A stretch of 64,000 nt of DNA from an uncultured Williamsia sp. (GCF_947494875.1 NZ_CANLWM010000003.1:124001-188000); one strand, 5' to 3'; positions 43,471-52,241 are shown, numbered from the stretch's first letter. The notes: generated by a model from the letters alone, not told the origin. A program made the numbers and translations.

Positions 43471-44706
43471 ATGGCGTCAAGTTGAATCGCCCCGGGCTTT
43501 GTAGAGGGCGGGTTATCCCAGCGCGGGTTCGCGGTGGGAGGTGTTCTCACGGTAGTCCTCGTTCTCCATCTCGACCGGAGATCGATAGCCGATCGCGGAG
43601 TGCAATCGGTTCTCGTTGAACCAGTGCACCCAGGACAGGGTGGCCAGTTCGAGTTCGCCGACAATGCGGAACGGTCCGTCGATTTGCACGCACTCGGTCT
43701 TGTAGAAGCCCGACCACGGACTCGGCCAGAGCGTTGTCGTAGGAGTCGCCCACGGTGCCGATCGATGCGATCGCCCCAGCGTCGGTGAACCGCTCGCTGT
43801 AGCGCAGCGCAGTGTATTACGTTCCGGCGTAAAAATTTTGGACCACTCCGGTGACGACGTGTCCGGCGCGGTCGCGGACCCAGAACACCATCTCCCGCGC
43901 GTCCAGGGGCAGGTCGGTTGGCATCTGCGCCATCGTCCGCCAGCCGACGATGCGTCGCGAGTAGACGTCGGTGACGAACTCGGTGAATGCCATCCCCGAC
44001 CAGGTGGGGATGTAGGTGAAGTCCACCACCCACATTTCGTTCGGCCGGGAGGCCCGGAACTGGCGCTGCACATGATCCGGAGCGCGCAGCGCGGCTGAAT
44101 CGGAGCGGGTCGTGACGAACCGGCGTTCGCGCCGTATCCACGCAGCCCGTGCTGGCGCATGAGGCGCCCGACGGTGCATCGGGCCACGTCATGGCCCTCT
44201 CGGCGCAGCTGTCAGATCCTGCGGGCGCCGCTGATCCCACGCCCGAGCGCCGGGTCGCAGAAGACCCGCTCGATGTGGGCGATGAGTTCGGCATCGGCCA
44301 GGGTTCTGGCGCAGGCCGGACGGGTCTTGAACGCGTAGTAGCCCGACGGAGCGATCGGCACTCCGTGCTCGGTGAGCACTCGGCAGATCGGCTCGACCCC
44401 GAAACGGGCGCGATGGTCGTCGGTGAATTGGACTACCACGGCAGTCGCGGTGTCGAGCTCCCGCGCGAAGAACGAGGACGCCGCCAACAAGATCTCATTG
44501 GCGCGCTTGAATTCTCGTACCTCCACCTCGAGCGACTTGATGCGTTGGGCATCGCTGGTCGTGGTCCCTGGGCGTTCCCCGGCATCGATCGCGGCCTGCT
44601 TGCACCACCCCCGCAACGTGTCGGCATTGACCCCATGCGAGCGCCCGATCACCGATGCGACGGCGCGAGGCAGGGTGGCCCATCTCGGTGTGTAGTCATC
44701 GATGGC
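43471..44706 (-). mobile_element. Degenerate IS3-family insertion sequence
   Basis: Minus-strand OrfA/OrfB-like transposase remains. OrfA residue pattern VIGRSHGVNADTLRGWCKQA ... EREFKRANEILLAAS is at 44706-44460; OrfB pieces (EPICRVLTEHGVPIAPSGYYA, VVDFTYIPTWSGMAFTEFVTD, GDSYDNALAES, WVHWFNENRLHSAIGYRSP) follow in three frames. One end, TGGCGTCAAGTTGAATCGCC at 43472, looks like an IS3-type terminus. The other end and the start of OrfA are missing. It is immobile unless complemented. Confidence 0.75.
43513..44706 (-). pseudogene. IS3-family transposase, broken by stops and frameshifts
   Basis: Decoding from OrfA: a TGA at 44212-44214 sits where relatives have Trp (GARRI-stop-QLRREG). A frameshift near 44120 separates GLRGYG from RRERRFVTT, a TAA follows FYAGT near 43818, and another frameshift near 43715 separates ESVVG from FYKTECV. 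DDE catalytic-region motifs are recognisable but not in one frame. Confidence 0.75.
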
Positions 44707-44734
44707 GCCTCCCGTTTACGGGCAGCGCGCTGCT

Positions 44735-45352
44735 CTAGCGGAGTCGAAGGATGGCGAAGGCGCGCTGGACCAGTTCGGTAAGGGTCGTTTTATCCGCGAA
44801 CCCGGCGACGCGCAGCTGCCAGTGTCGAATTGCAGCGCTGCGCAGCGCTGACACCCCAGCCCGCGCCAGCACCTGATCAACAAGCACGTCCTCGGATTGC
44901 GGGTCTCCGGATGCCCGTCTGCGGTCGGCGAGCGCGTCGGCGATGACGTTCTCGAACTGCGCCAGGAGCGCCGGCGCGGTGTTGGTCAGGCGGCCGGCCG
45001 GTGGTCCGTCGTGAAACAACCACGTCAGAGTCTGTCGTATCGTGTGCCAGACGTCGTCACCAAGAGCGAGGACGGTGTTCTCAATCGCGTCGAGGGGAGT
45101 CTCGTCCGCGGGTCGGGCCCGGATGGTGTCCCCGAGCGTCGGTAGCCACGACAGAATGTCCTCGACGAGGAGGGCTTCCTTACTTGGGAAGTATCGAAAG
45201 AAGGTGCGCTCGGTTACGCCTGCGGTGTCGGCGATCTCGCGGACTGTGGTAGCCCCGAAGCCCTTATCCGCGAATAGCACGTCAGCCGCGTCTCGAATGG
45301 CGCGACGGGTTGCGATCTTGTGCGCTTCGCGCCGACCGACATCAGCCGTCAT
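44735..45352 (-). CDS. TetR-family regulator
   Basis: A 205-aa TetR protein: ATRRAIRDAADVLFADKGFGATTVREIADTAGVTERTFFRYFPSKEALL then a helical ligand domain with LGDDVWHTIRQTLTWLF. The 3' end adjoins the IS remnant. It is divergent from a small membrane protein with two overlapping palindromes in the gap. Confidence 0.87.
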   Translation of the reverse strand: MTADVGRREAHKIATRRAIRDAADVLFADKGFGATTVREIADTAGVTERTFFRYFPSKEALLVEDILSWLPTLGDTIRARPADETPLDAIENTVLALGDDVWHTIRQTLTWLFHDGPPAGRLTNTAPALLAQFENVIADALADRRRASGDPQSEDVLVDQVLARAGVSALRSAAIRHWQLRVAGFADKTTLTELVQRAFAILRLR

Positions 45353-45383
45353 GTCTCCACTATCGCAGTAAGTGACGAGCAGT

Positions 45384-45415
45384 TGTCAGTACTGACACTT
45401 CGATCTAAAGTGTCA
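45384..45415. promoter_or_regulatory. Two overlapping operator palindromes
   Basis: TGTCAGTACTGACA (45384-45397) is a perfect 14-bp palindrome. Its right arm TGACA also starts a second inverted repeat TGACACTT-N7-AAGTGTCA (45393-45415) that ends 4 bases before ATG 45419. The sharing of the half-site allows either cooperative or mutually exclusive TetR dimer binding. Confidence 0.6.
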
Positions 45416-45418
45416 TTC

Positions 45419-45817
45419 ATGACAGATTTCGTGCGTGCGCGCCAACACCAGCAGGTCACCAGGGTCCGCATCGGTTATCTCGTCGCTGGTGTGACGATTG
45501 GGGCGCTCTGGATGGCGCACGCAGGAGAGTCGCCGTGGCAACACGCGGTTCGGCTCGTCGTGCTGATGATCGGTGTGATGACGGTGGCCGCCGTGGCGCG
45601 ACGAGCGGCGGAACGCCGGGGTCAGCACCCTAGGCATCCGCGGCTGGGGAGATTCATCGCGCTCAAGGGTTCCGTCATAACCTTGGCGGTGATGGCCGGG
45701 TTCGTCCTGGACGGCAGGATTGCCAACCCGGACATGTGGATCGGGCTAGGACTGATCGCCGTCGTCGCGCTCATTGGACCACTGGTCCACCCATGGCTGT
45801 TCGCCGAGGCGGTCTGA
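45419..45817 (+). CDS. Small membrane protein under TetR control (132 aa)
   Basis: Starts ATG 45419. A basic N-terminus is followed by hydrophobic segments at about residues 17-35, 43-60, 84-99 and 105-125, i.e. up to four spans. No named family recognised. The operator lies directly over the start, so TetR very probably represses it. Confidence 0.7.
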   Translation: MTDFVRARQHQQVTRVRIGYLVAGVTIGALWMAHAGESPWQHAVRLVVLMIGVMTVAAVARRAAERRGQHPRHPRLGRFIALKGSVITLAVMAGFVLDGRIANPDMWIGLGLIAVVALIGPLVHPWLFAEAV

Positions 45818-45819
45818 GG

Positions 45820-45930
45820 TGCAATTCGAGGGCACCATCACCGACGACATCCTCACCTCCATTCCCGATTGGACGCCTTACCGCGCCGCGGTTGCGCCCC
45901 AGGGTGCCACGCCAGAATTCGTCGAGGTCT
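45820..45930 (+). pseudogene. Possible arylsulfatase 5' remnant
   Basis: From GTG 45820 the frame reads VQFEGTITDDILTSIPDWTP YR..., which resembles the first 30 residues of actinobacterial arylsulfatases. A stop (TAG 45930-45932) appears before the sulfatase metal site, and no downstream sulfatase sequence remains. I infer a truncated remnant; it could be chance similarity. Confidence 0.35.
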
Positions 45931-46096
45931 AGTTCGCCACCATCGATAAAGTACGACGCAGTCTCGACACCTCGTTCCCGACAAAGGAACTGACAACGTT
46001 CAGCAGTGTCAGGCAACGGCACGGCTGCTCCGCCTCGGCGACCTGTGGGTCAGCGTCGCAGACATGGCCGGGGTCACGCGACACCCCTGGTTCATC

Positions 46097-47233
46097 TCAG
46101 TTGTTTAGCGGAATCCTCTGCAGGTCGTGACCAATGATCACTTCGCCGTGAAACCCACTCTGCGCCTGCACTCTCCATGAGACATCGGGGATCGCCGTGG
46201 TTCCGGGGGCCAGGTGCGTGAGCACCAGCTTCTCGACGCCTGCTGGCTGTGCGACCTCGCTACCGATGAGTCGCACGTCGGAATGGCTGTTGCGGTGGTG
46301 CTGCAGCTGCGACGCCGAGAGGTTGCCGAACTTCTCCACGATGGTCAGGTCGATTGCCTCGTGAACCAACATGTGTGCGCCTCTGGCGAGGGTCACCATG
46401 TTCGGGGTAATCGTGGTGTCGCCACCGAAAACGACTGCTCCGTAGCGGGTCTCGAATCGGAACGCGAACGACGGGAACACCGGTGGGTGATCTACGAGGA
46501 TGGCCGTCACCCGCACACGATCGTCAGCGAAGACGTGGAACGGCGCCATGGGCGGTGCTAGGTGGCCGTTGGGCCCCGCGCCGACGTCAGGAACCGTGAT
46601 CTCGTCAATTCGGAACAAGCTTCGGATGTTGGGCCAGCCCTCGTCGCGCATCCGGAGGTTGACGTCGTACGCAGTAGCAGCGAGGGAATTGGCGAAGAAG
46701 TCGGCTAGTCCAGGCGTGGGGTTGTCGGCTGCGATCGTCGCGACACGGTGGCCGCTGGACGACTCAGGGAGTCCACCCGCGCGTCCCGGGCCGTGGATGT
46801 GGACGACGTGGGTCAAGGGGTTCACGCCGCCGAACCGGAGCCACAGCAGGGTGAAGAGATCTGCTAGATGATCCGAATGCAGATGGGTGACGAAGATGTG
46901 ATCGATGTCGGCGGCAGCGAGGCCGGACTTCTGAAACTGGTCGAAAGCTCCGTGGCCCATGTCGATCAGATAGATCCGGCCGTCGACGACGAGCGCGCTA
47001 GCGATTCCGGACCTGCCAGACATGGGCACCGGACCGGCCGCCGTTCCGAGCAGCAAGACATGAGCGCCGTTCCGCGGAATTGGATCGGTCCCGGCAAGTG
47101 TCGGCATTGTCGAAGCCGCGCCGGAACCGGGGCCTACGATTGCCGGCGCCGCCAGGGCGCCACCTGATGTTGCGGCGGCCGATCGCAGTATCTGACGACG
47201 TGTATAAACCACTTCTAGACCCCATCTCGACAT
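46097..47233 (-). CDS. Tat-exported metallo-beta-lactamase-fold hydrolase
   Basis: A 378-aa protein from ATG 47231-47233. An N-terminal twin-arginine signal (YTRRQILRSAAATSGGALAAPAIV) precedes an MBL core: metal motif THLHSDHLAD, later FGGDTTITPNMV and TH LAPGTT. The family includes arylsulfatase/ribonuclease Z-like hydrolases of the periplasm. Substrate unknown. Confidence 0.83.
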   Translation of the reverse strand: MSRWGLEVVYTRRQILRSAAATSGGALAAPAIVGPGSGAASTMPTLAGTDPIPRNGAHVLLLGTAAGPVPMSGRSGIASALVVDGRIYLIDMGHGAFDQFQKSGLAAADIDHIFVTHLHSDHLADLFTLLWLRFGGVNPLTHVVHIHGPGRAGGLPESSSGHRVATIAADNPTPGLADFFANSLAATAYDVNLRMRDEGWPNIRSLFRIDEITVPDVGAGPNGHLAPPMAPFHVFADDRVRVTAILVDHPPVFPSFAFRFETRYGAVVFGGDTTITPNMVTLARGAHMLVHEAIDLTIVEKFGNLSASQLQHHRNSHSDVRLIGSEVAQPAGVEKLVLTHLAPGTTAIPDVSWRVQAQSGFHGEVIIGHDLQRIPLNN

Positions 47234-47258
47234 CGGGTGTTGACCGCGCTCGTTGTCA

Positions 47259-47490
47259 TCAACGACAGGGGGCCGACGTGGTCGCGGGGTCCAGCGCGTG
47301 GAGAACGAGACCAAGCGTGTAGGGGTCGAAGGCCATCCCGCCGTGATCCACTGTGTTGGCCCGACAGCGATCTTGGACGAGAACGTTCGGGACGTCGTCG
47401 CCTGTTAGGAAGGCCGACGGAAACGGCCTCACGACCGTGTCGGTCCGTGTCTCAATGACGGTGTATTGGACGCTGGAAACCTTGTCTCCG
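47259..47490 (-). pseudogene. C-terminal fragment of a secreted lipase
   Basis: The last part reads VQYTVIETRTDTVVRPFPSA ... NVLVQDRC ... DHGGMAFDPYTLGLVLHALDPA, the C-terminal third of actinobacterial secreted triacylglycerol lipases, including the catalytic Asp and His segments. The nucleophile Ser region and signal peptide are missing upstream, so this is a truncated gene. Confidence 0.6.
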
Positions 47491-47716
47491 TGGGCCTTCA
47501 GCGCAGCGAGAGACGTGGAACCGGCCCTCTGATCCGTCCACCCAGATCCCGCAACTGCCGAGGCTGCCGCAGCCATCCTTCCCCGGGACGCCACCGCCTT
47601 GGAGATCAACGACATCAAAAGCGCCGCGGAGCGTGGCCTGGACCGCAGTCTCATCGGTTCTCCTCAGGGCGTTCGCAACGGGTGGTGGCCACGTTAGCTC
47701 CGAATTATGTTGAGCG

Positions 47717-47729
47717 TCCAATTATTGGA
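47717..47729. promoter_or_regulatory. Palindrome TCCAAT-T-ATTGGA upstream of TetR
   Basis: Perfect 6-bp arms around one base in an AT-rich promoter region, 31 bases before ATG 47760. Candidate TetR autoregulatory operator. Confidence 0.45.
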
Positions 47730-47759
47730 TGGTTAGTTCTGGTGCGCTACGGTCGCGTC

Positions 47760-48356
47760 ATGAATAGACACGCAGAAGTGAGTGCGGAGACACGAGCGCG
47801 CCTCATCGCCGCGGCGTGGGACCTTCTCGCTGAGGGCGGAACCCGCGCGGCGACGGTGCAGGCGGTCGCTCAGAGGTCGCGGATCAGTCGGGGATCGATC
47901 GGATGGCATTTCGGGTCGAAGGAAGGTCTTGTCGTCGCGGTGGTCAACGACGCCTTCGACATGCTCTGCGAGCGGGTGGACGCGGTTTTCGACGCTCCCG
48001 GACCGGCGACCTGGGAGCGTGCACTCGGCGCACAGAATGCGATGCTCGCAGATTCAAGGTTCCGAATTTTCGCGACCGTGGGCCTCGACGCGATCGGTGA
48101 GCAGGGTGCGGTTGCCGCAGCATTCACTGCGGGCCATCAACGGGTGCGTGATCTCTACGCACACTATCTAAGCGCCAATGATCTGGTCGGTGATGAAGTC
48201 GATCCCCAAGATGTCGCGACGGCGCTTCGCGCAATGACTCTCGGGCTCAACATCCAACGGCGCTTCGATCCGGACGTGATTGGCCTTACTCGCGCGGTTG
48301 GCGCCCTACGTGCAGCGAGAACCGTCGAGGGCAAGGCCTCGGAGGTCGACAATTGA
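47760..48356 (+). CDS. TetR-family regulator
   Basis: A 198-aa protein: ETRARLIAAAWDLLAEGGTRAATVQAVAQRSRISRGSIGWHFGSKEGLV is the helix-turn-helix, followed by a ligand-binding bundle. ATG 47760. Its neighbours are a lipase remnant and a partial unknown gene, so its natural target may be lost; it may still autoregulate. Confidence 0.85.
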   Translation: MNRHAEVSAETRARLIAAAWDLLAEGGTRAATVQAVAQRSRISRGSIGWHFGSKEGLVVAVVNDAFDMLCERVDAVFDAPGPATWERALGAQNAMLADSRFRIFATVGLDAIGEQGAVAAAFTAGHQRVRDLYAHYLSANDLVGDEVDPQDVATALRAMTLGLNIQRRFDPDVIGLTRAVGALRAARTVEGKASEVDN

Positions 48357-48509
48357 CCCGCGATCTTTGGCGTCCGCTTGCATCTGTTCTGTCGCTCGCG
48401 GCCTCCCTCACGGTCATGTCGCCTATCGGGTCCGCGTCGCGTGCAGTTGCCGGGACCGTCCCACTGTGTGCCTGAGAGGCGAAGTTCGCCGCAGATAGCT
48501 CGTCCCAGC

Positions 48510-48920
48510 GTGCGCCGAGTAATTTCTTATGTCAGGTCAAGGCTGGAGCAGCTCGGGCTGTTCAGTCCGACGGATCATCCGGTCCGAGGCCGCGAGTCTG
48601 TCGAGAACGACGAGACAATCGTCGGGGACAACGAACTCGGCGATGTGTGGGTTCCGCCGGACGGATCGACTGAGCCCGTCGTCGTCGACCCGGCCCTTCC
48701 CTATCTCGGCTGGAGAGGCGGGCCGAATGGTCAGGTAGGTTTCTGGCACAGGACCGGCGACGATCCGAAAGCGTGGCCGGTCATCGTCACCGATCTCGCG
48801 ACACAGTGGGATCACCACCCGCGAGGGCTGGCTGCATATCTTGTCGACCTGCTCTCTGGCCGGTTCCCGTCCGCGGCGTTCGACGGTCAGTCCTTCCAGA
48901 AGCCAGTCACATTCGGATAG
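48510..48920 (+). pseudogene. Possible SMI1/KNR4-like C-terminal fragment
   Basis: About 136 codons from GTG 48510. The last 60 residues (VIVTDLATQWDHHPRGLAAYLVDLLSGRFP) resemble the C-terminus of SMI1/KNR4-type proteins, a group common among toxin-immunity proteins; the N-terminal half is not convincing. Could be a decayed or orphan immunity gene. Codon use is that of a real coding region. Confidence 0.4.
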
Positions 48921-48928
48921 ATGCGATC

Positions 48929-49456
48929 TCACGTCTTCGTCGTATCGCTGCGGCCAGTAGTGGACGTCAGCATCGCGGCTAGTGCCGGATCGACTGCCGC
49001 CACGATGAGGCGCGCGGCAGAGCCGAGTTGTTCGAGCTGAGTGGCGTCCATGGCGTCGACGACGAGCCGCCGCACTTCCGCGACATGAGTGGGCGCGATG
49101 CGCTGCAGTTCCTGCCACCCCGTCTCGGTCATGACTACCTCGGTTCGTCTACCAGCTCCCCCGCACGACCGGCGCTCCACCCAGCCGGCGGTCTCGAGAC
49201 GTGAGACGGCATGCGACAGGCGGGACAACGACCCCTTCGCCTCGACGGCCAGATCGCTCATCACGCTGACGCGTCCGGGGGCCTCCGACAGCGACACCAT
49301 CACGCTGTACTCGTAGAAGTTGATCCCGGCAACCTGTTTCAGCTGCGCGTCGAGCTTGCCGGGAAGCGTCATCAACACGGCGACGAGGCTTGCCCAGTCG
49401 CGCTGCTGATCGTGCGAAAGCCACACGTCATCGTGCGTGTCCGGGCTGTGGGTCAC
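48929..49456 (-). CDS. MarR-family regulator
   Basis: A 175-aa MarR protein (GTG 49454-49456, VTHSPDTHDD). Winged helix: NFYEYSVMVSLSEAPGRVSVMSDLAVEAKGSLSRLSHAVSRLETAGWVERR and the wing GRRTEVVMTETGWQEL. MarR regulators bind inverted repeats and respond to phenolics or oxidants. Divergent from the FMN reductase gene; TTGAA-TG-TTCAA and AACTTG-N6-CAAGTT lie between. Confidence 0.87.
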   Translation of the reverse strand: MTHSPDTHDDVWLSHDQQRDWASLVAVLMTLPGKLDAQLKQVAGINFYEYSVMVSLSEAPGRVSVMSDLAVEAKGSLSRLSHAVSRLETAGWVERRSCGGAGRRTEVVMTETGWQELQRIAPTHVAEVRRLVVDAMDATQLEQLGSAARLIVAAVDPALAAMLTSTTGRSDTTKT

Positions 49457-49474
49457 ACGGCAATGGTAGCCGAC

Positions 49475-49522
49475 TTGAATGTTCAACTATGTTGAGTAGT
49501 CTCGAACTTGCACGTTCAAGTT
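49475..49522. promoter_or_regulatory. Candidate MarR operators
   Basis: TTGAA-TG-TTCAA at 49475-49486 and AACTTG-N6-CAAGTT at 49505-49522, both perfect in their arms, in the gap between MarR and the FMN reductase. They share the TTGAA-type half-site. Confidence 0.5.
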
Positions 49523-49552
49523 GAAGTTCGAGTTCCGTCCGAAGGAGATCTC

Positions 49553-50199
49553 ATGACACTGTTCCGTCTCGACGCCAGCATCCGCGTCGAGGGATCACAC
49601 AGCCGCGCGATGGCCGACATCGTCGAACGGGAGTGGACGGCCGGACATCCCGACGATCGGATCATCCGGCGCCACGTCGGCACCGAGCCGATCCCCGCGA
49701 CGACGTGGCCACAGCTGCGTTCGCCGGCTACACCCCCGAGGATCAGCGGACGTCCGAGCAACGCGACGCGGTGAACGTCGCGGCGGAACTCGCCGACGAG
49801 CTGATCGCCGCGGACGCCCTGCTGTTCGCGGTGCCGCTGTACAACTTCGGGGTGTCCCAACACTTCAAGACCTGGGTCGACACCGTCATCACCGATCCGC
49901 GCTTCGACCCCACCATCGCCCCGGTCCTCGCGGGCAGGCCTGCCGTTCTCGTGTCGGTCCAGGGCGGCAACTACGCGGCGGGGACGCCGCGAGAGGGCTG
50001 GGACCACGCGACCGGGTGGATGCGCCGCATCCTCGCCGATGTCTGGAAGCTGGAGCTCGAGGTCGTCGAGACCGCGTTCACCCTCGTCGGAGAGAACCCG
50101 GCGCTCGACGAGTTCACCGACCTCGCGGCGACGCTTCGCAGCGAAGCCGAGCAGCTCGCGCGGAAGCACGGCCAGGCGCTCGGGGCCGCTCACGTCTGA
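49553..50199 (+). pseudogene. NAD(P)H-dependent FMN reductase with a frameshift
   Basis: The first part, MTLFRLDASIRVEGSHSR ..., and the second part, AFAGYTPEDQ ... LFAVPLYNFGVSQHFKTW ... and PREGWDHATGWMRR, together give a complete flavodoxin-fold azoreductase-like enzyme, but they are in different frames. A single base is missing at about 49707-49709 (ACGTGG-CC where TGG-GCC is expected, a GGG run). Correcting it gives about 216 aa. Either a true inactivating deletion or a base-call error. RBS GAAGGAG precedes ATG 49553. Confidence 0.82.
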
Positions 50200-50242
50200 G
50201 ATCGGTGGTTCCGGCGCGGCGCGACTCTCCAGCGCTTCTGAG

Positions 50243-50875
50243 TCAGATCTCGTCGAGGTGATGCGATCCCGTGGCAATCGAAGTGGTTCCAGATGACACG
50301 GACGGGAGGGATTCTCGTTGCACGCCGGCGGCCTGCACATAGGTCAGATGGCCTCCGAGGGCGCCTGATATCGCGGTGACACCGAGGCCGGCGATCGTCA
50401 GGGCAATCGCTCGTCCGGTGAGGCCCCTGCTGCGGGCCGCCATGGACCCGACCAGCGCGGTCATCGCGACCGAGTTGCTCGCGGCGTGGACCAGTGCGAC
50501 TCGACGCTGCGCGGTGTCGAGGGTCGTGTACTCGGCGAGCCCTGCTGTCGCCGCAGGAATTGCCGCAGCGAGACCGACCGCCGTCAATCGTTGTGCTGCA
50601 ACAGGTTGACCGGTCAGGTCGAACACCGGAACCGAGGTCCAGGCGCCGATCGGAACGGTGACCAGCACGGGATGCAGCGGGTGACCGAGCCACGAACCCC
50701 GCAGGATGTTCCCCAGCCCTCCGCTGAGCACCGGCGCGAGCAGGCGGCCGGTGGTGGCTGCCAGTCCGTCGAGGCCAGAAAGTCGCTCGACACCAGCGAG
50801 GGCTCGCCCGATCGGTGAGTTCGTGGCGGTCGCTGGAAGGATTCGATGTCGGTGAGCACCCAGGTCATCTGCCAT
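50243..50875 (-). CDS. DUF2231-type membrane protein
   Basis: A 210-aa protein with four hydrophobic segments (about residues 62-85, 97-115, 128-150, 155-178) and the DUF2231 core motif GSWLGHPLHPVLVTVPIGAWT. Members are small membrane proteins that often accompany Rieske or heme-type enzymes, function unknown. ATG 50873-50875. Confidence 0.8.
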   Translation of the reverse strand: MADDLGAHRHRILPATATNSPIGRALAGVERLSGLDGLAATTGRLLAPVLSGGLGNILRGSWLGHPLHPVLVTVPIGAWTSVPVFDLTGQPVAAQRLTAVGLAAAIPAATAGLAEYTTLDTAQRRVALVHAASNSVAMTALVGSMAARSRGLTGRAIALTIAGLGVTAISGALGGHLTYVQAAGVQRESLPSVSSGTTSIATGSHHLDEI

Positions 50876-50955
50876 CCACAGCGTCTACCCCACCCACCGA
50901 GTCGGAAACATCGAATCGTGCGTTCCGTCCCTCGTCATCGCTCCCCCGCGCGGCG

Positions 50956-51705
50956 TCAGGATGAGGGATTCCGGTCTCGAGAACGGGTCTGGTCGAGGCG
51001 CCTCGTCGGCCACCGAGCGAGGTCGGCGTCGACAAGTGCCGGGTCTCGGGGCGGTGGGACCTCATCGAGGATCTCGAGGTCGACGATCCGCTCGAGGTGG
51101 AAGCCGCGTATCGCGTTCCGGAGTCGGCACCACGCGATCAGCAACCACGAATCCCGAGCGCGGAGCAAGCCCATCGTCTCGACATCGCGGACGGTGCGTG
51201 TGACGTCGTCCGGGCTGCCGTCATCGTTCTCTCCGAGGTAGGTCAGTCGCACAAGACGTCGAGAGGCGATGACATCGGAGAGCATTGCCGGTGGCACTGC
51301 GTCGTCGGCGCGCGCAACGGCGTCGACGACGTGCATGGTGCCGAGGATCTCTTGAACGCGCGCACGGTGGTCGTCTCTCATGACCGCGGCGATCTTGGCG
51401 CGCGCACGGCGAGCGGCCCCCTGGTAGGGCGACGACTCGAGCAGCGACAATCCCGCCAGCGTCGCCAGCGATTCCGCCGCGGACAGGTTCAGCGGTGGCA
51501 GCGAGTACTCGCGCAATATCGAGTAGCCGCCGGCCACTCCGTGGTCTGCGTAGATGGGGACGCCGGCGAGCTGCAGGGATTCGACGTCGCGCTCGATGGT
51601 GCGCGACGAGACACCGAATTCGCGCGCAAGCCGGGTGGCGGACCACGGTCGATCGGCACCTCGAAGCAGGTCGACGAGTGCGTACTGCCGCTCGGCTCGC
51701 TTCAT
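50956..51705 (-). CDS. YafY-type WYL-domain transcriptional regulator
   Basis: A 249-aa protein with an N-terminal HTH_11 winged helix (RQYALVDLLRGADRPWSATRLAREFGVSSRTIERDVESLQLAG) and a WYL domain in the C-terminal half (LRLTYLGENDDGS ... GLLRARDSWLLIAWCRLRNAIRGFHLERI). WYL domains bind nucleic acids or nucleotides. Target unknown; the SnoaL gene is downstream of a neighbouring promoter. Confidence 0.87.
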   Translation of the reverse strand: MKRAERQYALVDLLRGADRPWSATRLAREFGVSSRTIERDVESLQLAGVPIYADHGVAGGYSILREYSLPPLNLSAAESLATLAGLSLLESSPYQGAARRARAKIAAVMRDDHRARVQEILGTMHVVDAVARADDAVPPAMLSDVIASRRLVRLTYLGENDDGSPDDVTRTVRDVETMGLLRARDSWLLIAWCRLRNAIRGFHLERIVDLEILDEVPPPRDPALVDADLARWPTRRLDQTRSRDRNPSS

Positions 51706-51743
51706 GCCCTCATCGTGTCAGAGATGATGGAGCGCACAGGGGT

Positions 51744-52142
51744 TCAACTTCGCATGCTCCGCTGCCCGCCGACCGACCAGACCCGTCCGATGCGACCGTC
51801 CTCGGTGAAATCGAAGACATCGACGCCCCCCGCCTCCGCATCTCCCGCGCGGACATCCCAGAGCAGCCGGGCGTGGATCCCGTCGATCGCGTCGGCGACG
51901 GCAGTGAAGACGACACCCGGGTTCTGCTCGTGCCACCAGCGCAGATAGTTCGCGAAGTCGTCCGGCGTGCGGATGTCGTCCGCGGGAGTCGACCCGTCGG
52001 GCTCGGTCACGGCGAAGTGGATTCGAAAATCGCCGGCACAGATTCGTCGGGCGATGTCGCCGTCCGTGTTCCACATCGTCAGCCACGAATCGAGCGACTC
52101 TCGCGCGACGGACAGGGCTTTGGGGCTCAATTGCTCGCTCAT
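51744..52142 (-). CDS. SnoaL/NTF2-like protein
   Basis: A 132-aa protein from ATG 52140-52142: VARESLDSWLTMWNTDGDIARRICAGDFRIHF, then IHARLLWDVRAGD ... GVDVFDFTEDGRIGRVWSVGG. Typical SnoaL-like fold. Divergent from a small membrane protein. Substrate unknown. Confidence 0.8.
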   Translation of the reverse strand: MSEQLSPKALSVARESLDSWLTMWNTDGDIARRICAGDFRIHFAVTEPDGSTPADDIRTPDDFANYLRWWHEQNPGVVFTAVADAIDGIHARLLWDVRAGDAEAGGVDVFDFTEDGRIGRVWSVGGQRSMRS

Positions 52143-52241
52143 GCGGCAACCCTCGACGACCCGCGCGACAACTGTGTGTCGGAGTTCGACGGATCGGCCA
52201 TCGACACGCGGTGGGTGGAACAGCGGCCTGCGACACGACCG

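Noticed and set aside
41014-48537. TTATGTCAGGT at 41014 and 48527 as ends of a mobile element
   Set aside because: Only 11 bases are shared, the copies are in direct orientation, and no integrase or transposase related to them is found between.
49700-49715. Programmed frameshift in the FMN reductase
   Set aside because: No slippery heptamer or pseudoknot-like element; the missing base in a G-run is the simpler explanation.
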